This document shows positions 26,858 to 36,628 of a stretch of 64,000 bases of DNA, in pieces. Source of the stretch: an uncultured Pontibacter sp. GTDB lineage: Bacteria; Bacteroidota; Bacteroidia; Cytophagales; Hymenobacteraceae. A program made the translations under genes and the position numbers. Within the stretch, counting starts at the first letter, position 1. Each line of letters begins with the position of its first letter. The stretch lies in NCBI RefSeq assembly GCF_947492645.1, contig NZ_CANLMZ010000008.1, forward strand, positions 682,001-746,000, read 5' to 3'. The notes below the pieces were generated by a model that had not been told where the DNA came from, searched no databases, and saw only the letters and a list, made by a program, of their open reading frames with translations.

Positions 26858-28231
26858 TTAGGATTTAATATTATTTTTAATTAAAGCAAACTTGCCGCTC
26901 GCTTCTTTGACAATTTCATCTACAATATTTATATTAATATTAGCATCATCCCCGAATCTAAATTTCATTTCACCCATAATATTCTTTTCATGCTCAGCAT
27001 TATAGAGTTGTTCATCAACTACTATGTTAACATCTATAGACTCCAATGCATTTTGTACGAATTGCATGTTTTTAATACAGTTTGGCATACCTTTGATAAC
27101 ATCTGCTAGATGACTTAAACTTATTTTTCCCCTTTCTTTTGAAAGTAAGAAATCAACCTTTCTTCCTTCGATTTTCTCAACTAATGGATGACACGAACCA
27201 CATTTGCATATGCCTTCTTTGAATGTTACTTTATCTCCAATTCTATATCGTATGAGTGGAGTTCCATATGTACTAAATGATGTTACAAGAACTTCCTCAC
27301 CATATTCTGTTTTAAAACTTTCAATAACTCCTGTATCAATATTATAATGTAAATTTCCAAATTTACATTCTGTAATGAAAGGTGCACCCTCTGCAGATGC
27401 ATATTGATTATAAATCTTGCAATTGAAAGCCTTTTCAACTACTTCTCTTTGATAGGGTAAGAGTGTTTCTGAGGTTGTAAATATTGCTTTAGGCTTAAAA
27501 GTTAACTTAATTCCTTTTGATTCAACAAACTTAGCTAAGTCATATATAGCTGAGACAAAACCATTGATAACATCAGGTTTATATTTATTTAAGTCTTCTA
27601 TATAGTATATTATATTATCATTGGTTAGATCAAAAGTAGAATATAGCTTTTGCTTATATACCCAGTTATATCTCCAAAATATTTTTTTTGCTTTTGTAGC
27701 GTTATTTCCTGTAAACTCTCTACCACTAAACGTCGCCTTCTTTGCTTTAAAAGTATCAATACCTAACCTCCACTTAAATGCATCTAAATAAGCCATCCTT
27801 TTTTGTACATCAGACTTTGTATAAAGCACCTTCAACGACTTACCAGTAGTACCTCCTGTAAAAGAAGGCACTCCTATTTTCGGATCTATAGTATAAATAC
27901 TTGCAGCATTTTCTCTTAGTACTTCTTTTTCTAAAATAGGAAGCTTCTTTAAATCGTCAAGTGTCAAAATCTGTGCTATATCAACATCTTTATAGAACTC
28001 TTTATAGAATTGACTATTGTTTATGGCATGATTAATTAGCTTCTTTAGTTCTTCAAGTTGGATTGATTTCTCTTTTTCTATGTCAGAATAATCTTTTTCT
28101 TTAAGCTCTTTTAATCTTGTAAAATAAGCTTTATTATATCTTAATCTATAGATTTTTAAACCATAAATTGAAATAATAAACTCTTGAAGCCAAATTGGAC
28201 TTAAGTTGTATATCTTCTTTTGGAGTTCCAT
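26858..28231 (-). CDS. CapK / PaaK-like adenylate-forming enzyme
   Basis: 457 residues resembling phenylacetate-CoA ligase and capsule CapK proteins. The phosphate-loop motif is FTGGTTGKSLKV (about residue 127) and the acceptor motif is YASAEGAPFITEC, followed by TPLIRYRIGDK. A cysteine-containing stretch CKCGSCHP may bind zinc, as in the family. In capsule loci such proteins are thought to activate an acid for attachment to the glycan, but the reaction is not settled. It is 27 bases upstream of capA. Confidence 0.8.
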   Translation of the reverse strand: MELQKKIYNLSPIWLQEFIISIYGLKIYRLRYNKAYFTRLKELKEKDYSDIEKEKSIQLEELKKLINHAINNSQFYKEFYKDVDIAQILTLDDLKKLPILEKEVLRENAASIYTIDPKIGVPSFTGGTTGKSLKVLYTKSDVQKRMAYLDAFKWRLGIDTFKAKKATFSGREFTGNNATKAKKIFWRYNWVYKQKLYSTFDLTNDNIIYYIEDLNKYKPDVINGFVSAIYDLAKFVESKGIKLTFKPKAIFTTSETLLPYQREVVEKAFNCKIYNQYASAEGAPFITECKFGNLHYNIDTGVIESFKTEYGEEVLVTSFSTYGTPLIRYRIGDKVTFKEGICKCGSCHPLVEKIEGRKVDFLLSKERGKISLSHLADVIKGMPNCIKNMQFVQNALESIDVNIVVDEQLYNAEHEKNIMGEMKFRFGDDANININIVDEIVKEASGKFALIKNNIKS

Positions 28232-28319
28232 TTTGATACTTGCTTATAATTTTACAACAGTTTATATTATCTACAACTAAACTGCTTTTAATTTCATTCA
28301 TTTATTGTTGTTGCCCTAC

Positions 28320-29423
28320 TTATTTTCTAGATGGGATAGAAAGTGCTAACAAATGATTTACTATTCTTTCAGCCGTTTTACCATCCCACAACTCAGGCAC
28401 TTTACCCTTTTTCCATTTATCTGACATTATTCTATCAAGTGCAGGTTTCAATTTTTCTGGATTTGTTCCTATTAATTCGTTAGTACCTATTTCAACAGTT
28501 TCTGGCCTTTCAGTATTGTCCCTTAAGGTTAAACATGGTATACCCATTACTGTAGTTTCTTCTGTTATACCACCTGAATCAGTTATAACTGCTTTAGCAT
28601 TTTTCACTAAAAAGTTAAATTCTAGATAACCTAAAGGATCTACTAGCTTGAGATTTGAAGCTGATATCTTATGTTCTGCTAATACGCGTGCTGTTCTTGG
28701 ATGTACAGGGAAAACAACTGGTAATCCTTTCACATTTGTTGAAATTGCATCTATCATCTTTTTAAGATTTTCAGCTTCGTCAACATTCGCAGGCCTATGT
28801 AAGGTCAATATTATATAGTTGCCCTTCTTTAAGTTACATTCAGTATAAAGTGATGGCTTTTTGAATTTAGATTGATTGGCCAAAAGAGTATCAATCATAA
28901 CATTACCTACAAACATTACACGATTCTCCGGAACACCACTCTTTAATAAATTATTGTTTGCAAATTTACTCGTTGTAAAGAAATAATCAGTAATACTATC
29001 TGTCACCAATCTGTTAATTTCTTCCGGCATACTCATATCAAATGATCTTATACCAGCCTCAATATGAGCGACTTTAGTATTTAACTTTTTTGCTACAATG
29101 GCACAAGCTAGAGTTGATGTGACATCACCTACTACCAACACTAAATCTGTTGGATGCTCTATTAGATCCCTCTCAAAAGCAATCATTATAGCTGCTGTTT
29201 GTTCTGCTTGTGTTCCCCCGCCAGCGCCTAAGTTTGCATCAGGAGAAGGAATGTTTAATTCAGAAAAAAATGTTTCAGACATTTTTTCGTCATAGTGCTG
29301 CCCTGTGTGAATCAATCTATAGTCTATATCGTTACCACAACTTTTAGACTTTTTAATTGCATGTATGATGGGTGCAATTTTAATAAAGTTTGGTCTAGCG
29401 CCTGCAACTACTGTTATGTTCAT
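28320..29423 (-). CDS. wecB: UDP-GlcNAc 2-epimerase (non-hydrolysing)
   Basis: 367 residues, standard length. Signature segments: VVAGARPNFIKIAPII, HTGQHYDEKMSETFF, HIEAGIRSFDMSMPEEINR and ITDSGGITEETTVMGIPCLTLRDNTERPE. It interconverts UDP-GlcNAc and UDP-ManNAc. Combined with the nucleotide-sugar dehydrogenase of the locus, a ManNAc or ManNAcA residue is possible. Composition is AT-rich but less extreme than the glycosyltransferases. Confidence 0.92.
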   Translation of the reverse strand: MNITVVAGARPNFIKIAPIIHAIKKSKSCGNDIDYRLIHTGQHYDEKMSETFFSELNIPSPDANLGAGGGTQAEQTAAIMIAFERDLIEHPTDLVLVVGDVTSTLACAIVAKKLNTKVAHIEAGIRSFDMSMPEEINRLVTDSITDYFFTTSKFANNNLLKSGVPENRVMFVGNVMIDTLLANQSKFKKPSLYTECNLKKGNYIILTLHRPANVDEAENLKKMIDAISTNVKGLPVVFPVHPRTARVLAEHKISASNLKLVDPLGYLEFNFLVKNAKAVITDSGGITEETTVMGIPCLTLRDNTERPETVEIGTNELIGTNPEKLKPALDRIMSDKWKKGKVPELWDGKTAERIVNHLLALSIPSRK

Positions 29424-29490
29424 AATAAGAATTAGTCTTTATGTTATTTTAATTAGCTATATATGCTTCCTGCACCATTAGCCATTACCT

Positions 29491-30870
29491 TTATATATAA
29501 ATTCCTATATCTACAAAAAAGAATACTATTATTAACAATACCAAAATTAACAGTTTGATATCTAAAAATAGGCATCGCATCCATTTCATCAACATTCCTT
29601 CATGTATTAACTGTAGAACATTTATTATTGAAGCTGAAATTAATGCGCCGTAAGCAACTCCATATAATCCATAAGCTTGATATAATAGGAATGATAAAAT
29701 CAAATTTCCAGTAACTGAAATTCCGCTATAAAGTGTTATCCACTTTGTTTTTCCTGAAGCTGATATCAATCCACCATAGTAGCCATTCCTCCATAGTCCT
29801 ATTAGTAAATAAATTTTAAAAATACTTATAGCACCTATGTACTTATCTGTAAACGCAAATACAATCAAGTATTTAGCACTAATCATTAATAGCAGTATAA
29901 TGGGATATGTTATATAGGAGGCCTTTTGAATTGATTTTAACCAAAGTTCTTTGGCATCTTCTATCTTGTTAGAATTAATTAGTCTTACTAGCTCTGGAAA
30001 AATAGACTGAGAAATGGAAGCACTAATCATACTAAAAATTGGTATTTCAAATGCTCCTACTGCATAAACTGCAAATTGTTGAACATTTGCTAATGCACCA
30101 ACTAGAGCTTTATCTAAGTTTCTGCCAATTACACCTATAAAAGTTGCTGCATATAGTGGGAGCCCTATCTTAAAATACTTTGTTGATTCATGATTAAACT
30201 TAAAGTTAATACCTTTTACGCTCAAAGGATACCGCTTAATATAAATTAGAATTGGAGTAACAAATAGGATAACTAGCATCAGAGGTAGAGTTATCCAAAC
30301 CAGAATTGTTTCAGAGTAATTGTATACTAATAAATTAACTGTTATAAGAACTGCACCTAGAATTAGACTTACACCACTACTATACAATAATGTGCTGGTC
30401 TGCTTCTGGTTTATCATCAAATTCCTAAATATTTGGTTCAAAGCCATTGCCATGAATAATAAAGGAATCATAAACCTAAAGTTTATGATTTCGTCATTAT
30501 TAAGTAAAGATGACAATAAGTGTACTGCTCCAAAAGAGAATATTCCAACCATTAAGAGAAAAGTACAAGTTAAGAGTTTGAGAACCTCCTTAAGATGCTG
30601 CTGTACTTTATCTTTCTCTAATGCTGCATAGTATTTAAAGCCTTCAGGCAAACCGAGCATCATTAATGGTATAACCAAACCTATTAAAAGATTTAGTTGC
30701 TTCCACGTACCGAAATCAGCTTTTTCAAAATATCGAGCAAATAATATATCTCCAATAAGCAGTACAAAGATCAGAATGCTCTGAGAGACAAGAATATGAA
30801 TAGTAGAAGAATTTCTGCCCTTTATAAACAACAGGTTTGTTTTCTTAACTATGCCTAATGACAGAAACAT
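29491..30870 (-). CDS. Wzx-type polysaccharide flippase
   Basis: 459 residues with about twelve to fourteen predicted transmembrane helices and few charged loops, matching the MOP/MATE-like oligosaccharide flippase group. A typical feature is YAVGAFEIPIFSMISASISQSIFPEL in the central part. It moves the lipid-linked repeat unit to the periplasmic face. Strongly AT-rich. A start further downstream is possible, since the first 20 residues are polar; I keep the first ATG. Confidence 0.85.
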   Translation of the reverse strand: MFLSLGIVKKTNLLFIKGRNSSTIHILVSQSILIFVLLIGDILFARYFEKADFGTWKQLNLLIGLVIPLMMLGLPEGFKYYAALEKDKVQQHLKEVLKLLTCTFLLMVGIFSFGAVHLLSSLLNNDEIINFRFMIPLLFMAMALNQIFRNLMINQKQTSTLLYSSGVSLILGAVLITVNLLVYNYSETILVWITLPLMLVILFVTPILIYIKRYPLSVKGINFKFNHESTKYFKIGLPLYAATFIGVIGRNLDKALVGALANVQQFAVYAVGAFEIPIFSMISASISQSIFPELVRLINSNKIEDAKELWLKSIQKASYITYPIILLLMISAKYLIVFAFTDKYIGAISIFKIYLLIGLWRNGYYGGLISASGKTKWITLYSGISVTGNLILSFLLYQAYGLYGVAYGALISASIINVLQLIHEGMLMKWMRCLFLDIKLLILVLLIIVFFFVDIGIYI

Positions 30871-30936
30871 TAATTATTTTTTTACTATTAACTTAAGAAA
30901 ATATTGAAGGCTATAGACCTGACCCGCATTCATGAA

Positions 30937-31941
30937 TTATTTTTTAGGAATAGCTCTTACATCATTTTTATACCAACTAAATGCATACTTTAATCCCTCT
31001 TGGACAGAAAATAAGGGTTCATATTTAATAAGAAGGAATGCTTTATTTACATCAGCTAAACTATGCTTTACATCCCCTTTTCGCTCTTCGCGATATTGGG
31101 CCATGATACCTGTGCCAGCAATTTCATTAATTCTGTTCCACAACTGATTCAAGGTAGTTCTCTCTCCGAAAGCAATATTCACCACTTCATGCTGTGTTAT
31201 ATTAGCAGCTAACAACATAGCTTTCACATTTGCCTGCACAGCATTCTCCACAAAGGTAAAATCACGGCTCGTCTCGCCATCTCCGTTTATAAAAGGAGCT
31301 TCACCTTTCAAAGCAGATTCTATGAATAATGGTATAACTGCTGCATAAGGTCCTTTTGGGTTTTGCTTTGGTCCGAACACATTGAAATAGCGAAGACCTA
31401 TTGTATGGAAATCATAAGTCTTTGAGAATACATCGCCATACAGCTCATTTACATATTTAGTAATAGCATAAGGAGAGAGTGGCTTGCCAATTTTGTCTTC
31501 TACTTTAGGCAAGCCGGGATGATCACCGTAGGTGCTGGAGCTGGCTGCATATACCATACGCTTTACTCCTGCATCACGAGCAGCAACCAGCATGTTCAGA
31601 AAGCCACTTACGTTAACATCGTTGCTGGTTAAAGGATCGTTGATAGAACGTGGCACAGAACCAAGTGCCGCCTGGTGGCTTACATAATCAATACCCTCCA
31701 AAGCCTTTCTGCAGGTTTCCAGATCACGGATATCACCCTCTATCAATTCAAAGGCTGGATTGCTCTTGAACTCGTCGATGTTCGCATGAGATCCAGTCGC
31801 AAAGCTATCCAGCACGCGTACCTTACCTGCGCCATACTTTAGCAGATACTCTACTATGTTAGAGCCTATAAAGCCGGCTCCACCGGTTACTAAAAAGCTA
31901 TATTGGCTGATATCTTCGGTATGGTAGGGGGTTTCGTACAC
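30937..31941 (-). CDS. UDP-GlcNAc C4-epimerase, WbpP/TviC-like
   Basis: 334-residue extended SDR. The NAD site is FLVTGGAGFIGSNIVEYLL and the active site SSSTYGDHPG with YAITKYVNELY (Y-x3-K). The pattern fits WbpP/TviC, which converts UDP-GlcNAc to UDP-GalNAc or the acid forms. Its composition is back to host-like, so the AT-rich block ends between this gene and the flippase. The WbpO-like partner is upstream, across a 183-base gap with repeats. Confidence 0.9.
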   Translation of the reverse strand: MYETPYHTEDISQYSFLVTGGAGFIGSNIVEYLLKYGAGKVRVLDSFATGSHANIDEFKSNPAFELIEGDIRDLETCRKALEGIDYVSHQAALGSVPRSINDPLTSNDVNVSGFLNMLVAARDAGVKRMVYAASSSTYGDHPGLPKVEDKIGKPLSPYAITKYVNELYGDVFSKTYDFHTIGLRYFNVFGPKQNPKGPYAAVIPLFIESALKGEAPFINGDGETSRDFTFVENAVQANVKAMLLAANITQHEVVNIAFGERTTLNQLWNRINEIAGTGIMAQYREERKGDVKHSLADVNKAFLLIKYEPLFSVQEGLKYAFSWYKNDVRAIPKK

Positions 31942-31995
31942 TTCTGGAGAGAATTATAAATGGTGAATAAGGAATTATGAATGGGGATATGGAAA

Positions 31996-32036
31996 TCAAA
32001 CACCCCTAACCCCTCCTTATCCAAGGCGGGGAATTT
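31996..32036. repeat. Intergenic element copy D, one end only
   Basis: CACCCCTAACCCCTCC with the hairpin CCCCTCCTT-atcc-AAGGCGGGG and then GGGGAAT, nearly identical to the left end of copy A. No partner end is found; it is followed directly by the long inverted repeat at 32046. Confidence 0.75.
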
Positions 32037-32045
32037 TTACTTTAA

Positions 32046-32119
32046 TGTCATTTCGAATGCAATGAGAAATCTGAAGCGTTAATCACAGTCCCAGATTTCT
32101 CATTGCATTCGAAATGACA
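32046..32119. repeat. Perfect 28-base inverted repeat with 18-base loop
   Basis: Left arm 32046-32073 begins TGTCATTTCGAATGCAATGA; the right arm 32092-32119 is its exact complement. TGTCATTTCGA...GAGAAATCT sequences recur in intergenic DNA of many Bacteroidetes from my general knowledge. It lies between the two nucleotide-sugar genes and could attenuate transcription or stem from a repeat pair. No gene overlaps it. Confidence 0.85.
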
Positions 32120-32124
32120 GATAA

Positions 32125-33429
32125 TTACAATCTTGCGTCTACTGATTCTTTTGGCAGTACGCCTTTCACGTCGTAGATCACAGCGTTCTCTTTGCAGAGT
32201 TTGTTTAGATCTAAGGCTTTGAATTCGTCATGAGAAACAGCAAGTATGATGGCGTCGCAATCGCTGGTGTTGGTTAGTTCTTTTACAGAATCCCAGCCAT
32301 ACTCATGCTTTACCTCCGCTGGCTCAGCCCATGGGTCATATATCGTGATGTTTGTATCGTAATCTTTTAGGGTATGCAGGATGTCTACTACTTTGGTGTT
32401 GCGTACATCCGGGCAGTTCTCTTTGAAGGTAATACCAAGCACTAAGATATTTGCTCCTTTTACTGGAATATCCTTTTTTACCATCAGTTTAATTACCTCA
32501 TGCGCTACATATTCGCCCATGCCATCGTTTAGTCTGCGGCCAGCCAATATGATTTCCGGGTGGTAGCCTACTTCCTGCGCTTTTTGTGCCAGGTAGTATG
32601 GGTCAACCCCAATGCAATGGCCACCAACTAAACCAGGCTTAAACTTCAGGAAGTTCCATTTGGTGCCAGCTGCCTGCAGTACTTCGTCCGTATCAATATC
32701 CAGGCGGTTGAATATTTTAGCCAGTTCGTTTACAAAAGCAATGTTGATATCGCGCTGTGCGTTCTCGATTACCTTGGCTGCCTCTGCAACTTTAATAGAG
32801 GCCGCTTTGTGCGTACCGGCAATAATCACAGACTTGTAAAGCTGGTCAACTTTTTCGGCTGCCTCTGGTGTAGAGCCAGAAGTAATTTTTAAAATCTTGG
32901 CTACTGTATGTTCTTTATCGCCAGGGTTGATACGCTCCGGTGAATAGCCTGCAAAGAAATCAACATTAAATTTAAGACCCGATACACGCTCCAGTACAGG
33001 CACACACTCATCTTCCGTCACACCAGGGTAAACAGTTGATTCATAAACCACAATATCTCCACGCTTCAGCACTTTGCCAACTGTTTCGCTTGCCTTGTAT
33101 AAAGGTGTAAGCACAGGTCGGTTATACTTATCAACAGGCGTAGGTACCGTAATAATATAGAAGTTACAGTTCTCGATCTTTGCCAGGTCGTTTGTGCAAT
33201 ACAAACCTTTTGAAGTGGAGCAATCGTCTGTTAAAACAGCTTTTAATTTATCATCCTCTACCTCCAACGTATGGTCATGCCCCTGGCTTAGTTGGCTAAC
33301 TCTCGCCTCATTTATATCGAATCCGATGGTCTTAAATTGCTTTGCGAACTCAACCGCTAAAGGTAATCCTACATAGCCTAAGCCAATTACAGCTATTTTT
33401 GCGTCTTCTAACATCGTATGCTGAGCCAT
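32125..33429 (-). CDS. Nucleotide-sugar dehydrogenase, WbpO/TviB-like
   Basis: 434 residues of the UDP-glucose/GDP-mannose dehydrogenase family. The NAD site is [18 protein letters not shown], the central block [16 protein letters not shown], and the catalytic cysteine lies in [17 protein letters not shown]. It oxidises C6 of a UDP-HexNAc to the uronic acid. With the WbpP-like epimerase it probably gives UDP-GalNAcA, or UDP-ManNAcA via the WecB product. The start could be Met1 or Met6. Confidence 0.92.
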   Translation of the reverse strand: MAQHTMLEDAKIAVIGLGYVGLPLAVEFAKQFKTIGFDINEARVSQLSQGHDHTLEVEDDKLKAVLTDDCSTSKGLYCTNDLAKIENCNFYIITVPTPVDKYNRPVLTPLYKASETVGKVLKRGDIVVYESTVYPGVTEDECVPVLERVSGLKFNVDFFAGYSPERINPGDKEHTVAKILKITSGSTPEAAEKVDQLYKSVIIAGTHKAASIKVAEAAKVIENAQRDINIAFVNELAKIFNRLDIDTDEVLQAAGTKWNFLKFKPGLVGGHCIGVDPYYLAQKAQEVGYHPEIILAGRRLNDGMGEYVAHEVIKLMVKKDIPVKGANILVLGITFKENCPDVRNTKVVDILHTLKDYDTNITIYDPWAEPAEVKHEYGWDSVKELTNTSDCDAIILAVSHDEFKALDLNKLCKENAVIYDVKGVLPKESVDARL

Positions 33430-33481
33430 TTCAGTCTCTTTATTTAATTCTTTAGTTGATCTATACTTACCTGGTGCTTAT

Positions 33482-35836
33482 TTATACTCCAAGGGTTGTT
33501 TTCTTCTTTTTCTTGCCTGGGTTTGTAGCTTCTTCTCCGTAACCATACCCATAGCCATAACCATACCCATAGCCGTAACCGTTCTCCTTCTTCGCATCGT
33601 TCAGCACGATCATCGGGTGAATCAATTTGCGGTTTTTGAAGATATCATCAATGATGCTAATCTGGTTTTTATGGGTATAATTGTACCGCACCAGGTAAAT
33701 ACTGGAATCGATGTAAGGTGCCAATGCAAGCGCATCTGCTACCTGCCCCACCGGAGAGGTATCAATGATGATATAATCATAGATCTCCTTCAGTTCCCCG
33801 ATCAATTTATCTACTTTTGGTAGCAACATCAGCTCCGTAGGGTTTGGCGGGATCGGACCGGAACCGATTATATCTAAGCCATCTAAACCTGGTACAGGCT
33901 TAATGATATCTTCTATTGGCAGATAATCTGTAACAAGATAATTAGATACGCCTATCTCATTTGAAATATTAAGGCTTTGAGAGAGTCGTGGCCTGCGAAG
34001 GTCGAAACCTATAACAACTACTTTCTTTCCTGTTAAAACCAAACTAGCCGCCAGGTTGATACTGAAGAAGGTTTTACCTTCGCCACTCATACTTGAGGTA
34101 ACCAGTATAACCCTATTCTCTTTACCAACTGTAGCGAACTGCAGGTTGGCTCTGATCAGTCGGAAAAGCTCAGATACTGGGCCACGGCTATCGTTTGTTA
34201 CCACCAGCGTTTCACCGCTGTAGTTATGCGCAATCTCTCCTAAAACGGGTGTATTAGTAGCACTTTCAACATCTTTTGTATCTTTTACCTTATCATTCAA
34301 CATATCGCGCACATAGATAAAGGCAAACGGCACACCCAGACCAACCAGGAAGGCCAACAGGTAAATAAGTTGCTTTTTAGGCTTAACTGGTAAGTCACCG
34401 GCTACCGCAGAGTCAATTACTCTTGAGTTAGAAACTGTCGCAGCTAATGATAAAGCAGACTCTTCACGCTTCTGCAGCAGGTACAGGTAAAGACCTTCCT
34501 TAATGCCCTGCTGCCTGTTTATCTCCAGCAATTCACGCTCTATAGCTGGTACTTTCTGAATTCTAGAGGCAAACTGTGAGGAATTGGCACGCAGGTTATT
34601 GCGTGTAATAGCTAGGCTGCCTTTGATGTTCCCAAGGTTCTCCTGGATGTTTATCTTTAGGTTTGCCAGTTGCTCGTTTACATTTTGCACGATTGGGTTG
34701 CTTGCCTGTGTCGTGCGTAGCAGACGCTGCCGCTCTAATTGCAATTCATTAAACTTCCCGATCAGGTTAAGCAGGGTAGCATCCTGTATACTTAGCGTAC
34801 TTGGTACTAGCTCAAACTGGTTCTTCTGGTTTTTAAGGTAAGTTTCAATAGAATTAAGTACATCTATCTGAATTTCCAGCTCAGCAAGTTGCCTGTTGTA
34901 TTCGCTGGCACGCTCCAGGTACATCTTTGCCTCCGAGCTCACGTCTGTTAACTCGTTCTGGCGTTTGTAGGCTTCTACATCTTTCTCAACCGTTGATAGT
35001 TCCTCGGTCAGGTATTTAAGCCTGTCGTCAATAAACTGGATGGTATTTGCCGCGATCTGGTTTTTATCTTCAACAGCCTCCTTGTTGTATACTTCAATCA
35101 ACTTGTTGATGATGGTTACGCCCTTCTCAGGCACAGCATCTGTAAGGCTGATTGTGAGCACACTTGCCTCTTTGTTTACTGGTGCAACTGTTAAGCGCTG
35201 GTTATAGCTGTTTGCAAGTTTGCGGATATCATGAAATTTAACTGCTACCTGGCCACCTTCTTTTTTTGCTAAACCAGGCGCTGCCACTACGGTAAAAGTA
35301 GCATAATCCGTTTTGATCTGTTGGCCAAACTGGTGCGCTGTTTTCTTTTCGCCGTCTTCAATCTCAAAGCTGTTGTTATCTTTCAGGTTTACAAAAATGG
35401 TCTTGTTGAAAGCAGCAGAATCTAGATCGTTTACGATAACTTTAATAGGCTGTGAGCGGCCAAAAACCTCGGTTGTTTTAACTCTTCCCTCTGTGTAAAA
35501 ACTGGTGTACAACGATAAGTCCGTTAAAACCCGTTGCATCAGGCTTTTAGATTTAAGTATCTGTATCTGGTTATCCAGGCTTTTGCTCGACTGAAAAATT
35601 TCCAGGTCGCTGAAGGCTACATTTCCTGAGATATCCGGTCCTTTTTTATCGTCTTTTATTAAGAGTGTACTGCTGATGCTATACTCTGGCGTAGTATAAC
35701 GCAGGTATAAAAAAGCCACTACCATACTTAGCACCACGCCAATGGCAAATAAGTACCAGTAGCGCAAGTACTTGGCAACTATACTTTTGATATCGATCTG
35801 CTCCGACTCGAGCATAAAAACTTCTTTCTCTGTCAT
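33482..35836 (-). CDS. Wzc-like tyrosine autokinase / chain-length regulator
   Basis: 784-residue inner-membrane protein. It has a Wzz domain with a first transmembrane helix near residues 28-50, a long periplasmic coiled-coil region (about 270-450), a second helix near 505-525, and a cytoplasmic BY-kinase domain with Walker A SSMSGEGKTFF, Walker A' VVVIGFDLRRPR and Walker B YDYIIIDTSPVG. The C-terminal tyrosine cluster is unusual: a regular Gly-Tyr alternation (eight GY units) before ATNPGKKKKKT. It controls export and polymer length. Wza lies 12 bases upstream. Confidence 0.93.
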   Translation of the reverse strand: MTEKEVFMLESEQIDIKSIVAKYLRYWYLFAIGVVLSMVVAFLYLRYTTPEYSISSTLLIKDDKKGPDISGNVAFSDLEIFQSSKSLDNQIQILKSKSLMQRVLTDLSLYTSFYTEGRVKTTEVFGRSQPIKVIVNDLDSAAFNKTIFVNLKDNNSFEIEDGEKKTAHQFGQQIKTDYATFTVVAAPGLAKKEGGQVAVKFHDIRKLANSYNQRLTVAPVNKEASVLTISLTDAVPEKGVTIINKLIEVYNKEAVEDKNQIAANTIQFIDDRLKYLTEELSTVEKDVEAYKRQNELTDVSSEAKMYLERASEYNRQLAELEIQIDVLNSIETYLKNQKNQFELVPSTLSIQDATLLNLIGKFNELQLERQRLLRTTQASNPIVQNVNEQLANLKINIQENLGNIKGSLAITRNNLRANSSQFASRIQKVPAIERELLEINRQQGIKEGLYLYLLQKREESALSLAATVSNSRVIDSAVAGDLPVKPKKQLIYLLAFLVGLGVPFAFIYVRDMLNDKVKDTKDVESATNTPVLGEIAHNYSGETLVVTNDSRGPVSELFRLIRANLQFATVGKENRVILVTSSMSGEGKTFFSINLAASLVLTGKKVVVIGFDLRRPRLSQSLNISNEIGVSNYLVTDYLPIEDIIKPVPGLDGLDIIGSGPIPPNPTELMLLPKVDKLIGELKEIYDYIIIDTSPVGQVADALALAPYIDSSIYLVRYNYTHKNQISIIDDIFKNRKLIHPMIVLNDAKKENGYGYGYGYGYGYGYGEEATNPGKKKKKTTLGV

Positions 35837-35848
35837 GCCCTTTCGGAA

Positions 35849-36628
35849 TTATAATAATCTGGATATAACAAGTGTCAGAACAGACATAGTAGCTACTATA
35901 AGCGAAATGTTGCGGTTATTATTGCTTGCCTGTACAGCCTTTGCTTTATCTGGCTCCACGTACACGATGTCGTTTTGCTGGAGATTGAAGAAAGGCGACT
36001 TCAGAATATCCTTGTCGTTCAGGTTTAACCTTACCATACTTCTTTCATCTTTTGTTTCGCGTATCACCAGCACGTTTTCTCTTTTTCCAAATGCCGTCAT
36101 ATCGCCTGCCATACCAAGGGCCTCGAGTAAGTTTACATTACCATCCGGCACCTGGAAAGTAGAAGGTCGGTTTACCTCTCCTATGACAGTAACCTTAAAA
36201 TTTCGGAAGCGAACATTTACAACCGGCTCTTTTAAATACTGCTGCAAGCTGGCCGTAAGCTGTGTTTCGGCCTCTTCTCTTGTTAAGTTCTCTAACTTGA
36301 CTTTACCTAAAATTGGCAGCACAACATAACCGGCTTTATCCACTAAATAGCCTTCTGTTTCCTGTAGGTTTGTGGTTGTGCCTATGTTTACATTACCTGT
36401 AGCAGGCAAAGCCCCCCTGTTAAATAAAACATTTGACTCCGGGTTCAAGCTCGTTACATTTATACTTAACATATCCCCGGGCTGAACTCTGGCTTCGGCT
36501 GCGTTAGCTATTTTTTCGGTAAAAACAGCTTCTTCTCTTAGGTTGTCGAAATATGCGAGGTTTCTGGGAGAGCTGCACGAAGCAAAAAAGAGCAGGCTTA
36601 GGATAAATAATAAGAATCTGTTGTTCAT
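35849..36628 (-). CDS. Wza-like polysaccharide export lipoprotein
   Basis: 260 residues from the ATG at 36628; a GTG three codons upstream is less likely. Lipoprotein signal with lipobox LLFFASC. The Poly_export domain (VQPGDMLSINVTSLNPESN) and a SLBB-type domain (VTVIGEVNRPSTFQVPDG) follow, with a C-terminal hydrophobic segment (about 240-258). It forms the outer-membrane export channel and is the first gene of the polysaccharide transcript. Confidence 0.92.
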   Translation of the reverse strand: MNNRFLLFILSLLFFASCSSPRNLAYFDNLREEAVFTEKIANAAEARVQPGDMLSINVTSLNPESNVLFNRGALPATGNVNIGTTTNLQETEGYLVDKAGYVVLPILGKVKLENLTREEAETQLTASLQQYLKEPVVNVRFRNFKVTVIGEVNRPSTFQVPDGNVNLLEALGMAGDMTAFGKRENVLVIRETKDERSMVRLNLNDKDILKSPFFNLQQNDIVYVEPDKAKAVQASNNNRNISLIVATMSVLTLVISRLL

